Counted from the first letter of the stretch, positions 26,812-35,514 are shown. The stretch: 64,000 nt of DNA from Hymenobacter crusticola (GCF_002154225.1 NZ_MTSE01000001.1:496001-560000); one strand, 5' to 3'. Made by a program: numbers and translations. Notes: generated by a model from the letters alone, not told the origin.

Positions 26812-27378
26812 ATGCTTATGCTAGTGCCTGATTCTAAGCCTACTCGACCTTCTCCGCTCCTGCTAGGGCTCTACAATGCTGTCCCAAACGTGTTGTGGTC
26901 GGCACTGAGCCTGGTACCGCTTTGCCTCTTTTGCTACCAGCATGTAGAGCGGCCTTGGCTTTACGGTTTTTTGGTCGTTAGCCTGCTTGGCTACGCGTTA
27001 CCAGTTTCGCGGTTCCGGCACTTCCAATTGAGCCCTAGGGCGGCGACTTACCAACGGTTGGGCGTGCCGGCACTCAACCGCTTCACCCAGCACGGCGACA
27101 TCATCAACGAACTGATCCGGCGCAAGTATCCGCAGTACCGGCACGTACGCACCCGCGCTGCGTTAGCCAGCTTTGCGCGCGCCACCTACTACCAGGAGCA
27201 GTTCCATTTGGTGATGTTCGTGTTCTTTTTGCTGGTCAGCGGCTACGCGTTGGTTCATGGGTACCTAGGTTGGGCGGCGCTCCTGGTCTTTCTCAACATC
27301 CTCTACAACGTGTACCCGATGTGGCTACAGCAGTACCTACGGATTCGCTTGGCTAGGGCACCAAAGTCTGCGAGATAA
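26812..27378 (+). CDS. Small membrane protein, CrtO-like glycosyl-carotenoid acyltransferase family
   Basis: 188 residues with four hydrophobic segments (about 18-45, 51-68, 134-150, 152-170). The LLGLYNAVPNVLWSALSL start, an interior with NRFTQHGD and the ending LLVFLNILYNVYPMWLQQYLRIRLA recall glycosyl-4,4'-diaponeurosporenoate acyltransferase CrtO, whose ending is a NxxYPxxxQRYxRxR pattern. CrtO acylates a carotenoid sugar in staphyloxanthin synthesis; whether the substrate is a carotenoid here is unknown. No carotenoid genes are adjacent. A deleted remnant of a relative lies 1.6 kb downstream. Family assignment is from memory of motifs and moderately sure. Confidence 0.6.
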   Translation: MLMLVPDSKPTRPSPLLLGLYNAVPNVLWSALSLVPLCLFCYQHVERPWLYGFLVVSLLGYALPVSRFRHFQLSPRAATYQRLGVPALNRFTQHGDIINELIRRKYPQYRHVRTRAALASFARATYYQEQFHLVMFVFFLLVSGYALVHGYLGWAALLVFLNILYNVYPMWLQQYLRIRLARAPKSAR

Positions 27379-27419
27379 GCTGCGTGCTTCCGTTTGCCCC
27401 GCCCGTAGCGTGCGTACCA

Positions 27420-27463
27420 AAACAGCAACGGTCCCCTACCTAGGTAAGGGACCGTTGCTGTTT
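27420..27463. terminator. Bidirectional terminator between convergent genes
   Basis: 16-bp perfect stem AAACAGCAACGGTCCC with complement; the 12-nt interior contains the self-complementary TACCTAGGTA. Lies between the stops of the CrtO-like and CHRD genes. Confidence 0.8.
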
Positions 27464-27492
27464 CATAAATTCCGTCGCGCGTGGCGCAGGCG

Positions 27493-27951
27493 TTATTTCT
27501 TCACAATGTTGCCCCGGATTTCACCGCCCGGATACGCGGGCGTGTGAAAGTTGGCGTAGAAACCGCCACTGAGTAGCAAGTCTTCATCGGCCTGGGTGAA
27601 GGTAGCCGTGCCCGAGACGGGAGAAGTCAAGCTAGCAAATGGATACACGACCGGGCCATTGGTGCCGGGTGCACCCCGGTGCAAGTGGCCGGCCGTGGGC
27701 GTAAGGCCCTGGTAGGTTACGGTGTACGTCAGCACCTTGGTTGCCTTATCGTATACGCCGGTGAACGTGCCGGTAGCCGCAGACGGCGTGGCTGGAACCT
27801 CCTGCGCACCATTGATAGTGGCCGTCAGGTTCACCTTGGTGCTCGCCGGCGGATTGCCGATCAGAATAATCTCATCCAGCAATTCTTGGCACCCCGTAAA
27901 GGTCAGAGCAGCGGTAGCCAGCAGGGAAGCAGTGATTAGTTTTTTAAGCAT
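27493..27951 (-). CDS. CHRD-domain lipoprotein
   Basis: 152 residues. The signal MLKKLITASLLATAALTFTGC ends in a lipobox (FTGC). The CHRD domain follows: LTATINGAQEVPATPSAATGTFTGVYDKATKVLTYTVTYQGL, then GHLHRGAPGTNGPVV and the typical end FYANFHTPAYPGGEIRGNI. CHRD domains occur in secreted bacterial proteins with unknown binding partners. It is likely anchored in the outer membrane. Single gene, convergent with the CrtO-like gene. Confidence 0.93.
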   Translation of the reverse strand: MLKKLITASLLATAALTFTGCQELLDEIILIGNPPASTKVNLTATINGAQEVPATPSAATGTFTGVYDKATKVLTYTVTYQGLTPTAGHLHRGAPGTNGPVVYPFASLTSPVSGTATFTQADEDLLLSGGFYANFHTPAYPGGEIRGNIVKK

Positions 27952-28262
27952 TGCAGTTTTGTTTGAGTGGGTTGAAAAGGGAGAAGACTAACAGATTGGT
28001 GGTACTGAGAAGGCAAAGTCGCTTGCGCTGCTACAGGTTTTACAACCCATTGGCAACGCATCACTTAAGAAGCCTTTGCAGATTAACTGGACAAAAGAAA
28101 GGTATGTAAAAAGATCAAGTTTTAATCAAAATCATTATATTATATAATTTCTCCCCTGACTGCGCGAGTTTGGTGTGGGGCATCGGAATAAACTGGACTG
28201 TACTCTTAGAAGAAGACAACCACCAAGCTATCTTGTAGTGATCAGCTCCAAGATGCTCTCCT
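27952..28262. other. Intergenic region
   Basis: 311 nt between the divergent CHRD gene and the broken barrel gene. A short AT-rich patch at 28090-28150. No structure or gene found. Confidence 0.4.
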
Positions 28263-28925
28263 ATGCTAGCAACTATTTCTCGTAACTTATTTACTCTCGC
28301 GGCAATTTTCCAACTTAGCCCGCTCACCAGCTTTGCGCAAGTCTCAACTACGCCGGCGCCGCGTTGGTATATTAAAGCTGCTCCTACACTTGCACTGCAT
28401 TATTTTGCAGTCCAGGACTACGAAATAGGAGCTTACCTTATTGGCGGAACATTTAGTGGTGGATACTCTATTACGCCAAAGCTGACGTTGCAAACTGGCA
28501 TACTCCACGGACGTGGAGGTTCACTGGACGACAATTTTTTCGATGATGGCACTCCTAAATAGGTAGCAGATAGCTACAAGGAAAGTGTTTGGAGTGTACC
28601 AACAGAGCTTCGTTACTCCTTCTCAGAACCGACTCGCCGGTTCCGGGTGGAGGGCATAGTTGGTGCTAGCGTTTATTCGGTTCGGCTAACTCATACCCAT
28701 AACCAGCTCAACACGAATGTCAGTACTGATGGATGGTACCCAGTGACTTCGCACGCGAAGGATGTGAATGGCTTTATAAGCTTTGGCGTAGGCTTTGGCT
28801 ATGCTGTCAATCCGCACCTCAATACTAACCTTGACCTATCATTTAACACCATTATGAGGCAGGTTGGCTATTACGGGGTTGGGCTAGGAGCAGGAACTGC
28901 TCTTGGAGTAGCGTATCGCTTTTGA
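28263..28925 (+). pseudogene. Outer-membrane beta-barrel protein interrupted by one in-frame TAG
   Basis: The frame opens with a signal peptide (MLATISRNLFTLAAIFQLSPLTSFAQ) and alternating barrel strands (PRWYIKAAPTLALHY, IGGTFSGGYSITPKLTLQTGIL). A TAG at 28560-28562 stops it after 99 residues. The same frame then continues without further stops for 121 codons with matching barrel character (ESVWSVPTELRYSF, FRVEGIVGASVYSVRL, GFISFGVGFGYAVNPHLNTNLDLSFN) and ends in the barrel-type AYRF. No frameshift is needed, so one base (AAATAG, perhaps from CAG) explains the break. Either a recent nonsense mutation or a sequencing error. Intact it would be a 220-residue porin-like protein of the PF13568 type. 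Confidence 0.75.
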
Positions 28926-28983
28926 TGAGTATTCAACCAGCGTGCGTTCACGCCATGCCGCCGCTTGGCCACAAGCCAGCCGC

Positions 28984-29107
28984 TCCGCCCCGCGCTTGCT
29001 CAGCTTCTATAATGCGGTAGCGAATCTGATTGCTAAGCTTTACCAACCTAGGGTATCATCTCTACCCGATGAGGCAGCAACAACCCCTCCGGCTGCGGCT
29101 AGCGGCT
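28984..29107 (+). pseudogene. Internally deleted remnant of a CrtO-like acyltransferase gene
   Basis: One frame reads APRLLSFYNAVANLIAKLY, matching the N-terminus of the 26812 gene (SPLLLGLYNAVPNVLWSAL). At about 29030 it is joined, in another frame, to LLSFTNLGYHLYPMRQQQPLRLRLA, matching that protein's C-terminus (LLVFLNILYNVYPMWLQQYLRIRLA). The roughly 130 residues between are missing. So this is a paralogue that lost its middle and is frameshifted. Confidence 0.7.
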
Positions 29108-29196
29108 TCTCTCCTAGCGCCAGACCAAGCCAACCTTACGAAACCCTGGCTATTGGAGGGGCTAGGTCTAATCGACACCATTTCCGCAAACCATGT

Positions 29197-29228
29197 AAAA
29201 AGGCTTCCGCGACGTGCAGAAGCCTTTT
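29197..29228. terminator. Terminator-like hairpin, GGCTTC family
   Basis: 10-bp stem AAAAGGCTTC/GAAGCCTTTT with an 11-nt loop. Near-identical in its core to the hairpins at 24708 and 30230. It may have served the pseudogene or the convergent gene that ends at 29394. Confidence 0.65.
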
Positions 29229-29393
29229 ATAGATGTGGCTATTTGGTAGAGTATTACCCCTGGTACGGCTACTTGGTTAGATGTAGTGAGGGGCTAGCAC
29301 GAATATGGGCGTATCCGCTTTGCAGTAATGCGCACCGGTTTCTTCGCGTATTGCTTGGTGAAGCTAGGTCGGTGAGCGGCCAGGAGTTCTGGC

Positions 29394-29894
29394 TTAGCGT
29401 GTAGCGGCCATGACCTCTGGAGCCGCATCTTGTTTGGGCAGGCGCGTCTTCACCTTCACGGTGCGGAGGACGACGGAGAATTGGGGGTTACTGTTCACCC
29501 GCACCATGTATCGATGCGTGCTTTTGCCAAGTTGCATCAGCACGACGTAATCACCAGCCTGCATGCTCGCGAAATCCAGGCACTTGCCGTAAGCGGGCGC
29601 GTCGAAGCGTTCGTAGAACAATGTTTGTCCTGTCGTTAGGCTAATTACACGCACGCGGTTCGACTGCTGCTCGGGGTTTTGGATGCGCAGCCGCAGGGTG
29701 GTATTGTCAGCCTTCGTTACCGTCACAGGGGATGTTTGCTGAGCCACGGCAGGCGTGGTCAGGCTGATGCTGCCGAGCAGCAGCAAGCCGAGCGCTGCTT
29801 GCCGTATGCGGCTAGCTAGGGAGTGAGAGGTGGGCCCGTCGGCGCGAGTGGCGGCGGGTGCGAAGGAGTGAGCGGAAGCAAGTACGTTTTTCAT
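29394..29894 (-). CDS. Secreted hypothetical protein
   Basis: 166 residues. The hydrophobic stretch LGLLLLGSISLTTPAVAQQ (about 34-52) is a signal peptide or anchor after a rather long polar N-terminus, so the real start may be later. The mature part (VTVTKADNTTLRLRIQNPEQQSNRVRVISLTTGQTLFYERF) resembles short beta-sandwich proteins common in Hymenobacter; I cannot name the family. Only one Cys. No operon partner. Confidence 0.7.
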   Translation of the reverse strand: MKNVLASAHSFAPAATRADGPTSHSLASRIRQAALGLLLLGSISLTTPAVAQQTSPVTVTKADNTTLRLRIQNPEQQSNRVRVISLTTGQTLFYERFDAPAYGKCLDFASMQAGDYVVLMQLGKSTHRYMVRVNSNPQFSVVLRTVKVKTRLPKQDAAPEVMAATR

Positions 29895-30229
29895 AGCGGT
29901 AAGGGTTAAGAAAGAAAGTGGCTGTGTTTAGTGCTTCGCAGATCCGAAAGCCGATTCCGAAGCAGCACCGCCGACCTAGCTTTGTTTGTAGCCTTTGCTC
30001 ACTATCGAACAAATATTCGGCGGCGGTATGAGTAGATAGCCAACTCGCGTACCACAATTAGAAACTACTGAAATTCAGTTATTTACATAAAATCTTCCTT
30101 TATTATCCTATCTAAAAGTGTTCGATTACAGACCACATGTTCGGTTTTGATGCACATTGCCTAAGGTGGCTCTTACAGAGGACAGACTTGTGACAGCAGG
30201 CTAGCTTTTAGGTTAATCAGGAGCAATAA
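29895..30229. other. Intergenic region
   Basis: 335 nt upstream of the secreted protein and downstream of the His-rich protein. AT-rich at 30060-30120. Nothing else supportable. Confidence 0.4.
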
Positions 30230-30264
30230 AAAAGGGCTTCCGTGCCGTGCGCGGAAGCCCTTTT
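30230..30264. terminator. Terminator of the His/Gly-rich secreted protein, GGCTTC family
   Basis: 13-bp perfect stem AAAAGGGCTTCCG with complement, 9-nt loop; T-rich on both strands. Starts 18 nt past the gene stop on the minus strand. Confidence 0.8.
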
Positions 30265-30282
30265 GTTGATGTTTGACTACAG

Positions 30283-30567
30283 TTAGTGTCGACCGTGACC
30301 ATGCCCCCGGCCGTGTCCATGTCCGTGTCCGTGGCCGTACTCGCGGGGAGCGTAATAAGCGGGCCCCGCCGGAACGAGTATTACTTGCCGCTTCTTGTAC
30401 TTGGGAGCCTTGTGCACGTGCACGGGCCTCACCTCGTGTACTACCACGTATTGTGGCGGCGGGGCAGGCCGGCCGATGTTGATATTAATCTGCTGGGCGT
30501 GAGCTGGGGCGGTACCTAAAGCTAGGGCAGCTCCTGTTAGGAGCGCGGCGGTGAAGAAAACTTTCAT
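30283..30567 (-). CDS. Small secreted protein with His/Gly-rich tail
   Basis: 94 residues: signal peptide MKVFFTAALLTGAALALGTAPAHAQ, a short basic and aromatic region (PPPQYVVVHEVRPVHVHKAPKYKKRQVI), and a C-terminal run of GH repeats (about 75-94). The histidine repeats could bind divalent metals such as Ni, Cu or Zn; this is inference only. It is highly basic and probably periplasmic. It has its own terminator. Confidence 0.75.
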   Translation of the reverse strand: MKVFFTAALLTGAALALGTAPAHAQQININIGRPAPPPQYVVVHEVRPVHVHKAPKYKKRQVILVPAGPAYYAPREYGHGHGHGHGRGHGHGRH

Positions 30568-30921
30568 TGGATGGGAGAAACAAAGGTGAAGAGAGCATCA
30601 GGAAATTCAAATATTAAGCCAGAGGAAGCTAAACGGCTTGCCCACAAGCAAAAGTATAGCAAGGCCATCCTGGTCGGTTTATCAGATCTATCCTGTCAAA
30701 TCGGCTTGTGTCCCCATAGTGAATCGGCTAGCCCGTTGGCTTCTTTTCTGATTTAAAGGCATCTTGCCGGGAATAATTGCCCTCCCTCACATAATCTGCT
30801 TGGCAGGGCCATGTAAGGCCTATTCCTACTCGATCACACATCACTTATCAGTCGGTGGCGCTCTTACTCCTCTGCTTCCCGGAGGGTAAGTACAGGCGTT
30901 CTGACACCGTAGTTCTTCCTT
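30568..30921. other. Intergenic region
   Basis: 354 nt between divergent genes. No promoter box, hairpin or gene that I can defend; a 61-codon frame at 30571 is not protein-like. Confidence 0.4.
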
Positions 30922-32481
30922 ATGTCTCTTTTGCTCCCTGGTACTTCCACCGCCCGGCGTTGGCGCACAATTCTGCTGCTGCTATTTGCCCTGGCTTATG
31001 GGTCTATTTCGCTGGTCAATCACTATAACTTTCGTACTGCAGCCCTTGACCTAGGTTTGATTGCGCAGGCCGTAGCCGATTTCGCTCACCTGCACTGGCC
31101 CCGTACTACCCTGCTGCTCGATGCCCCTCCCACTTCCTTCCTGGGGCAGCACTTCAGCCTTACTCCTATTTTGGCGGTGCCGCTCTATTATGTAGTCGGC
31201 GGAGCCTGGGCACTGTTGCTGGTGCAGATAGCGGCCTTACTGCTTGGGGCCTTGGGCGTGTGGCACTATGCCTATGCCCAAGGGGCAAGTCCCGGCGAAG
31301 CCAACTGGGCCCTCGTGCTCTTTGCTAGCCAGTGGGGAATTTTCTCAGCTTTAAGCTTTGATTATCACGACAATGTAGTGGGCACGATGGCGTTGCCTTG
31401 GCTGGCGCTCTGGGTAAAGCAGCGGCGTGTAGTGCCGGCCTTACTAGCTGCTTTGGTTATGCTAGTAAGCAAGGAGAACATGGCGCTCTGGCTGGTCTTT
31501 ATACTCATGGGCCTAGCTTGGCAGCATGGGCGAAGCTACAAGGTAGCGGGGTGGCTAGGCGTAGGAGCCTTGTGCGCGCTGGGGTACTTTCTGGCAATAA
31601 CGCATTATGTAATGCCAGCCCTAGATGCCACGCACCGCTCTTTCACCCAAGTGGTGCGCTACGCTCACCTAGGTCCTACCTTGGGCGCGGCCGTGAGCAA
31701 CGTGCTGCTGCATCCGCCGTTGCTATGGGCAGCCCTGTTCCACAATACGCTTCCCGAGCCGGCATACGACTACATAAAAGCGGAGCTGTGGTTTGCGCTG
31801 CTTATCTCGGGCGGCTGGGCGCTAGTTTGGCGACCCTGGTATGCACTCATGCTGGTTCCTATTTTAGGTCAGAAACTGCTTTCCAACGAGTATGGCTTTT
31901 GGGGCATCAACATGCAGTATTCTATCGAGTTTGCCCCTGTGCTAGCCTTGGCAGTAGTCGATGCCCTCCGGCCACGTCAGCCAGCTCGTGCGGTGCAGGC
32001 CCCGCGACCCGGCAGAAAAAATTTGCAACGCCAAGCGCAAATGGCGGCCTTGATGGGCGCTATTGTCTTTTCCCTCGTCACCTTCTGCGACCGGTACAGC
32101 AAGTGGTATAATCTACTCAATAACAACCCGTTGGTATCAGCGCATTACCAAAGTCCGTACCCCGACCGGGCGGGCCTGTCTGTAGCCTTGTCTCAGGTAG
32201 AAGCAGGTTTGCCGCTGAGTGCTACTTCCTGCCTGGTGCCGCACCTACTCGATCGGCATGATACTTTTCTTTTTCCGGTGTTGCGCACAGCCCGACTAGT
32301 GGCGCTCTTGCGCGAGCCTACCGAGCAAGCCGCTTGGCCCCTCAGTCCTGATCAGGCAAGGCAGGCCTTACAACAACTCCAAAAAGATCCGAACTATCGT
32401 ACCCTCTACGAAGACCCTCAGCTTGTTGTACTAGCTCGAAATTTTACTCCCGCCGATTCGACGGCCATCTGGAAGCCATGA
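30922..32481 (+). CDS. DUF2079 multi-pass membrane protein
   Basis: 519 residues with about ten hydrophobic segments. The DUF2079 signature is at the N-terminus: SLVNHYNFRTAALDLGLIAQAVADFAH, then SFLGQHFSLTPILAVPLYY. This family resembles GT-C glycosyltransferases, which use lipid-linked sugars at the membrane outer face, though no activity is proven. A basic cytoplasmic loop (about 352-375) and a soluble C-terminal region (about 420-519) follow. Stands alone with an 116-nt gap to the next gene on the same strand. Confidence 0.88.
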   Translation: MSLLLPGTSTARRWRTILLLLFALAYGSISLVNHYNFRTAALDLGLIAQAVADFAHLHWPRTTLLLDAPPTSFLGQHFSLTPILAVPLYYVVGGAWALLLVQIAALLLGALGVWHYAYAQGASPGEANWALVLFASQWGIFSALSFDYHDNVVGTMALPWLALWVKQRRVVPALLAALVMLVSKENMALWLVFILMGLAWQHGRSYKVAGWLGVGALCALGYFLAITHYVMPALDATHRSFTQVVRYAHLGPTLGAAVSNVLLHPPLLWAALFHNTLPEPAYDYIKAELWFALLISGGWALVWRPWYALMLVPILGQKLLSNEYGFWGINMQYSIEFAPVLALAVVDALRPRQPARAVQAPRPGRKNLQRQAQMAALMGAIVFSLVTFCDRYSKWYNLLNNNPLVSAHYQSPYPDRAGLSVALSQVEAGLPLSATSCLVPHLLDRHDTFLFPVLRTARLVALLREPTEQAAWPLSPDQARQALQQLQKDPNYRTLYEDPQLVVLARNFTPADSTAIWKP

Positions 32482-32597
32482 GGGTAGCAGTAGCGCCCCT
32501 ACTGTATTAGTACTGCTAGTGGTATTATAACGTAGGAGCGGGAAGACCGTACGTAGCGTTTTGCTCCCGCAACGCCATCCTCAACCAACCTAGCTTT

Positions 32598-33275
32598 ATG
32601 AAACCTCGGGTGATTTGCCACATGATGAGTTCCTTGGACGGCCGCATTATTACCAGCCGCTGGGGCACCACGCCCAACACCAAAGAGTACGAAAACACCG
32701 CGGCCACCATCGACTCGCAAGCGTGGATGTGTGGCCGCGTAACCATGGAAAAGGATTTTACCGAAGGCCTAGCTCCCGACTTGCAGCCCGTTGCTGAGCC
32801 CCTTGACCGCTCAGACTTCGTGGCAGAGCACAGCGCCGAATCATTCGTGGTAGCGGTAGATGCGCACGGCAAGCTCGGCTGGGAATCGGCCTACATCGAC
32901 GAGGAGCATATCATTGCTGTGCTCACCGAGAAAGTCAGCGACGAATACCTAGCATACCTGCGCCGGGTGGGCGTATCCTACGTGTTCGGCGGCGCCCAGG
33001 AGCTCGATTTCGCGCTGGTGCTAGACAAGCTAGGTCGCCTTTTTCCCATCCAGACTATTTTGCTGGAAGGTGGTGGCCACATTAATGGGTCTTTGCTCAA
33101 GGCTGGACTGGTAGATGAGCTGAGCCTGCTGCATTACCCCGTAGTAGACGGCGACCCTAGCTCCCCCACCATTTTTGAGCAAGGCAACGCGCCGGCTCGG
33201 CCATTTACCTTGCTTAGCGTAGAGCAGCGACCAGAAGGGATTCTGTGGGTACGCTACCAAGCCGCGCAACGCTAA
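32598..33275 (+). CDS. RibD C-terminal/dihydrofolate reductase-fold protein
   Basis: 225 residues. The start MKPRVICHMMSSLDGRI and WMCGRVTMEKDF are the family's NADPH-binding N-terminal pattern. VLTEKVSDEYLAYLRRVGVSYVFGG and the ILLEGGGHINGSLLKAGLVDELSLLHYPVVDG block (about 152-183) match the RibD C-terminal reductase, the 5-amino-6-ribosylaminouracil phosphate reductase fold. Without a deaminase domain and away from rib genes, it is more likely a general NADPH-dependent reductase than a riboflavin enzyme. The next gene begins 62 nt later. Confidence 0.88.
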   Translation: MKPRVICHMMSSLDGRIITSRWGTTPNTKEYENTAATIDSQAWMCGRVTMEKDFTEGLAPDLQPVAEPLDRSDFVAEHSAESFVVAVDAHGKLGWESAYIDEEHIIAVLTEKVSDEYLAYLRRVGVSYVFGGAQELDFALVLDKLGRLFPIQTILLEGGGHINGSLLKAGLVDELSLLHYPVVDGDPSSPTIFEQGNAPARPFTLLSVEQRPEGILWVRYQAAQR

Positions 33276-33337
33276 GCCAGCGCAGGACTACTACCCGTGC
33301 GGCAAGCGAGTTCTCACCTTACTTTATCACCTTCTTT

Positions 33338-33937
33338 ATGATACCTGCGGACAACACCCTGGGCGGCCGCATTCCGTTGCTCGCCCCCGAGGACCTTTCT
33401 TCCGACCAGCAAACGTTGTACACCCAACTCAAAGCCACGATGGTGCCATGGGCCAAGAAATCGGGGTTTCAAGCCGAAACGTCAGACGAAAAACTGATTG
33501 GACCTTTCAATGCCCTGTTACGCAGCCCCCTGATCAGCAAAGCCCTGATGGAAGTGACGGCGGCGGAAGGCGCGCATACCGCGCTAAGTGAGAAAGTGCG
33601 TCAGGTGGTTATTCTGACTGTGGGTGTAGCTTGGCAAGCAGCGTATGAGCTATATGCCCACGTAGCAGTGGCGGAAAAGGCCGGAATCGATGAGCCTAAA
33701 ATTCAATTACTAGCGGCCGGACAGAAGCCCGACGGCTTGTCGATAGAGGAAGACGTAGCCTACGACTTCACGCATCAGCTCACTACAACGCACCAAATTG
33801 ACCCGGCACTGTATGAGCGCGCCTTGGTAGCTTTTGGGGAGAAAGGCCTTGTCGATTTGATATGTTTGGCCGGGCAGTACATGACTATCAGCGGTTTGCT
33901 CAACACCTTCGCAGTGCCGGCGCCGCAGGCGCAATAA
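33338..33937 (+). CDS. Carboxymuconolactone decarboxylase-family protein
   Basis: 199 residues from the ATG at 33338 (MIPADNTLGGRIPLLAPEDLS); earlier in-frame codons overlap the previous gene and look non-coding. The CMD/AhpD-like helical core is recognisable: LSEKVRQVVILTVGVAWQAAYELYAHVAVAEKAGID at about 87-122, with the His in the usual place. The redox CxxC of AhpD is missing, so it is a CMD-like protein rather than a peroxidase partner. Probably co-transcribed with the reductase before it. Confidence 0.85.
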   Translation: MIPADNTLGGRIPLLAPEDLSSDQQTLYTQLKATMVPWAKKSGFQAETSDEKLIGPFNALLRSPLISKALMEVTAAEGAHTALSEKVRQVVILTVGVAWQAAYELYAHVAVAEKAGIDEPKIQLLAAGQKPDGLSIEEDVAYDFTHQLTTTHQIDPALYERALVAFGEKGLVDLICLAGQYMTISGLLNTFAVPAPQAQ

Positions 33938-33953
33938 CTGATTTGTCAAGACT

Positions 33954-33987
33954 GGCGAGGCGGCTACGAGGTAGTGGCCGCCTCGCC
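33954..33987. terminator. GC-rich hairpin after the CMD gene
   Basis: 11-bp perfect stem GGCGAGGCGGC/GCCGCCTCGCC with a 12-nt loop, 17 nt after the stop, no T-run. A related stem (CCGCCTCG/CGAGGCGG) lies at 34492-34518. Confidence 0.5.
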
Positions 33988-34014
33988 CATGACAGACGCT
34001 AATGGCAAAATTAT

Positions 34015-34332
34015 CTAGGGGCGCTTTTTTTGTGACGGCGCGGTCCGGCGGCCTGGGGCGGAGCTAGAGAGCGTATCAACCGGACCAGCAGTCACTTTGC
34101 CGCTCGGAATATAGGGCTGGGGCAACACACCATTGGGGCGCACTTGCGTGGGCATCGGCAGCGGTTCGGCTTTTCCCTGCCCTACGCCGTTGGGAAGCGT
34201 TACGCCGGGCAGCGGGCTCACGCGCTCCGTGGGGTTCCGCTGCGTGGGCGTGACCGGGGCATTGTTCTGGGCGTGGGCGGCACCAGCAACGAAGCCCATC
34301 AGCAGCAAGGATAGTGAGAGAGGGCGCAACAT
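34015..34332 (-). CDS. Small Pro-rich secreted protein
   Basis: 105 residues: signal peptide MLRPLSLSLLLMGFVAGAAHAQ, then a low-complexity Pro/Thr/Gly mature region (LPGVTLPNGVGQGKAEPLPMPTQ) ending in a basic tail PSQKKRP. No domain recognised; the mature part is probably unstructured. Similar short Pro-rich proteins are frequent in Hymenobacter-like genomes (general knowledge, unchecked). Confidence 0.65.
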   Translation of the reverse strand: MLRPLSLSLLLMGFVAGAAHAQNNAPVTPTQRNPTERVSPLPGVTLPNGVGQGKAEPLPMPTQVRPNGVLPQPYIPSGKVTAGPVDTLSSSAPGRRTAPSQKKRP

Positions 34333-34579
34333 GGGCTTACAAAGGATAGGGCTGAGCGGAATAACACCGTTGCCTTACGGCCCGCCCACCTAGGTACAGA
34401 GTAGGCACGCAGCGCCGCCGAACGGTACTATACTGCGTACGGGGAGCAGCAAGCCTGAGTTCAGCCAAATACGGTACACCTACCCACGAAACCGCCTCGC
34501 AGCAGAGCTACGAGGCGGCCACTTATGCTTGTCGGGTAGCGTGCGTGTTTGCCAGCTCACCAGTAAGCTAGCTTTTCAG

Positions 34580-34981
34580 CTAAAACGTATCGAAGCAAGG
34601 ATACCGCCGCTGCCGGTAGATTTTTCCGTCTTTAAACTCAAAGATCAGGCAAAGCTGCGCGGAAAGACGCTGGCCGCGAACTGCGGGCAGCTTATCGTTC
34701 GTCACCGTTGCCTGCCAGCGACCTTCCACTTGCACACTCCCATCGGCATACACCCGGGTGTGTTGCACCTCGAAGCTAGGGTCGCGGAGTAGCTCTCGGC
34801 CCACTCGCACATTGGTAATAATGTCGTTGAAAGAACGGTGCTGAGTGGTTTTAAAAAGCGGATTAGGAAACTCTACTTGCTCTACCTCTGGGTGCAGCAC
34901 GGTGGCGTAGGCAGCAGGATCGACACTAAAATTCTGAATCAGCTGAAAATACTCTTCAAGTACAGCGAGTGGATCGTTCAT
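34580..34981 (-). CDS. SnoaL-like (NTF2 fold) protein, copy 1
   Basis: 133 residues with the NTF2/SnoaL-like pattern: N-terminal helices (VLEEYFQLIQ), LHPEVEQVEFPNPLF, then beta strands with VQVEGRWQATVTND and LIFEFKDGKIYRQRRYPCFD. It is clearly paralogous to the protein at 35732-36136 (shared LHPxVEQVEFPN, GRELLRD, GRWxAT, DGKIYRQRxY). No catalytic residues can be assigned; many such proteins bind small ligands or isomerise. A third, unrelated gene lies between the copies. Confidence 0.82.
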   Translation of the reverse strand: MNDPLAVLEEYFQLIQNFSVDPAAYATVLHPEVEQVEFPNPLFKTTQHRSFNDIITNVRVGRELLRDPSFEVQHTRVYADGSVQVEGRWQATVTNDKLPAVRGQRLSAQLCLIFEFKDGKIYRQRRYPCFDTF

Positions 34982-35091
34982 AAAAAGAAAAAAGCGGAAG
35001 TGGTATTCGGTGTAAAAGAGAAAAAACCTAGGTCCTTGCAGTGGCTAGCCCGTGTTTGTAAGTGCAACTAAGCATTCCACCTTAGCGGCTA

Positions 35092-35514
35092 TTAGTATGA
35101 GAAGCTAGGTTGTTGCAGCAGCCATTGTACTGCTTCGGCTTCGGCATCGAACGAGCGGTAAATCAGCGGCATGCCTTGTACGTGCGTGGTGATATAAGCC
35201 GTAGCCAGGCGCACGAGCACCTCGCGCGACACAACTACGGCGCCGTACCGGTAGCCCCCCTGCTGCACGGCTTGGGGCAGCCACTCTTTCGCTACCCAGT
35301 TTTGCTCTTGCGCCGAGAAGGGCCGCATGCCTACTTGATTTATCAAAATTCGGCTCCAGCCGTAGCGCTGCAGGGCACGTTGCATCTGCGTGAACAATGT
35401 CCGCGTGTCGTCGAAGCTACGCGGTTGGCCGTGCCAGTTAGCTCGCAAAAATCCGGCAGGGTCTTCCACCAGTTGGCCTGCGACATTCTGAAAGTAAATC
35501 TTCGGTACGATCAT
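35092..35514 (-). CDS. Hypothetical protein of the STAS-like type, copy A
   Basis: 140 residues from the ATG at 35514; the upstream TTG at 35532 lies within a TATCTTTG box (35530-35537) that looks like its promoter. AGAAGGAAC precedes the ATG. The order of alternating strands and helices (WSRILINQVGMRPFSAQEQNWVAKEWLPQAVQQGGYRYGAVVVS) resembles the SpoIIAA/STAS-like proteins common in Hymenobacter. It shares this layout with the protein at 38719 (RYxGxVxxx, WxxxxWxPxAxxxG), so both belong to one family. Function unknown; sits between the two SnoaL-like copies. Confidence 0.72.
   Translation of the reverse strand: MIVPKIYFQNVAGQLVEDPAGFLRANWHGQPRSFDDTRTLFTQMQRALQRYGWSRILINQVGMRPFSAQEQNWVAKEWLPQAVQQGGYRYGAVVVSREVLVRLATAYITTHVQGMPLIYRSFDAEAEAVQWLLQQPSFSY

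Noticed and set aside
30571-30756. Frame of 61 codons
   Set aside because: Polar, repetitive-looking product without start context; intergenic by composition.
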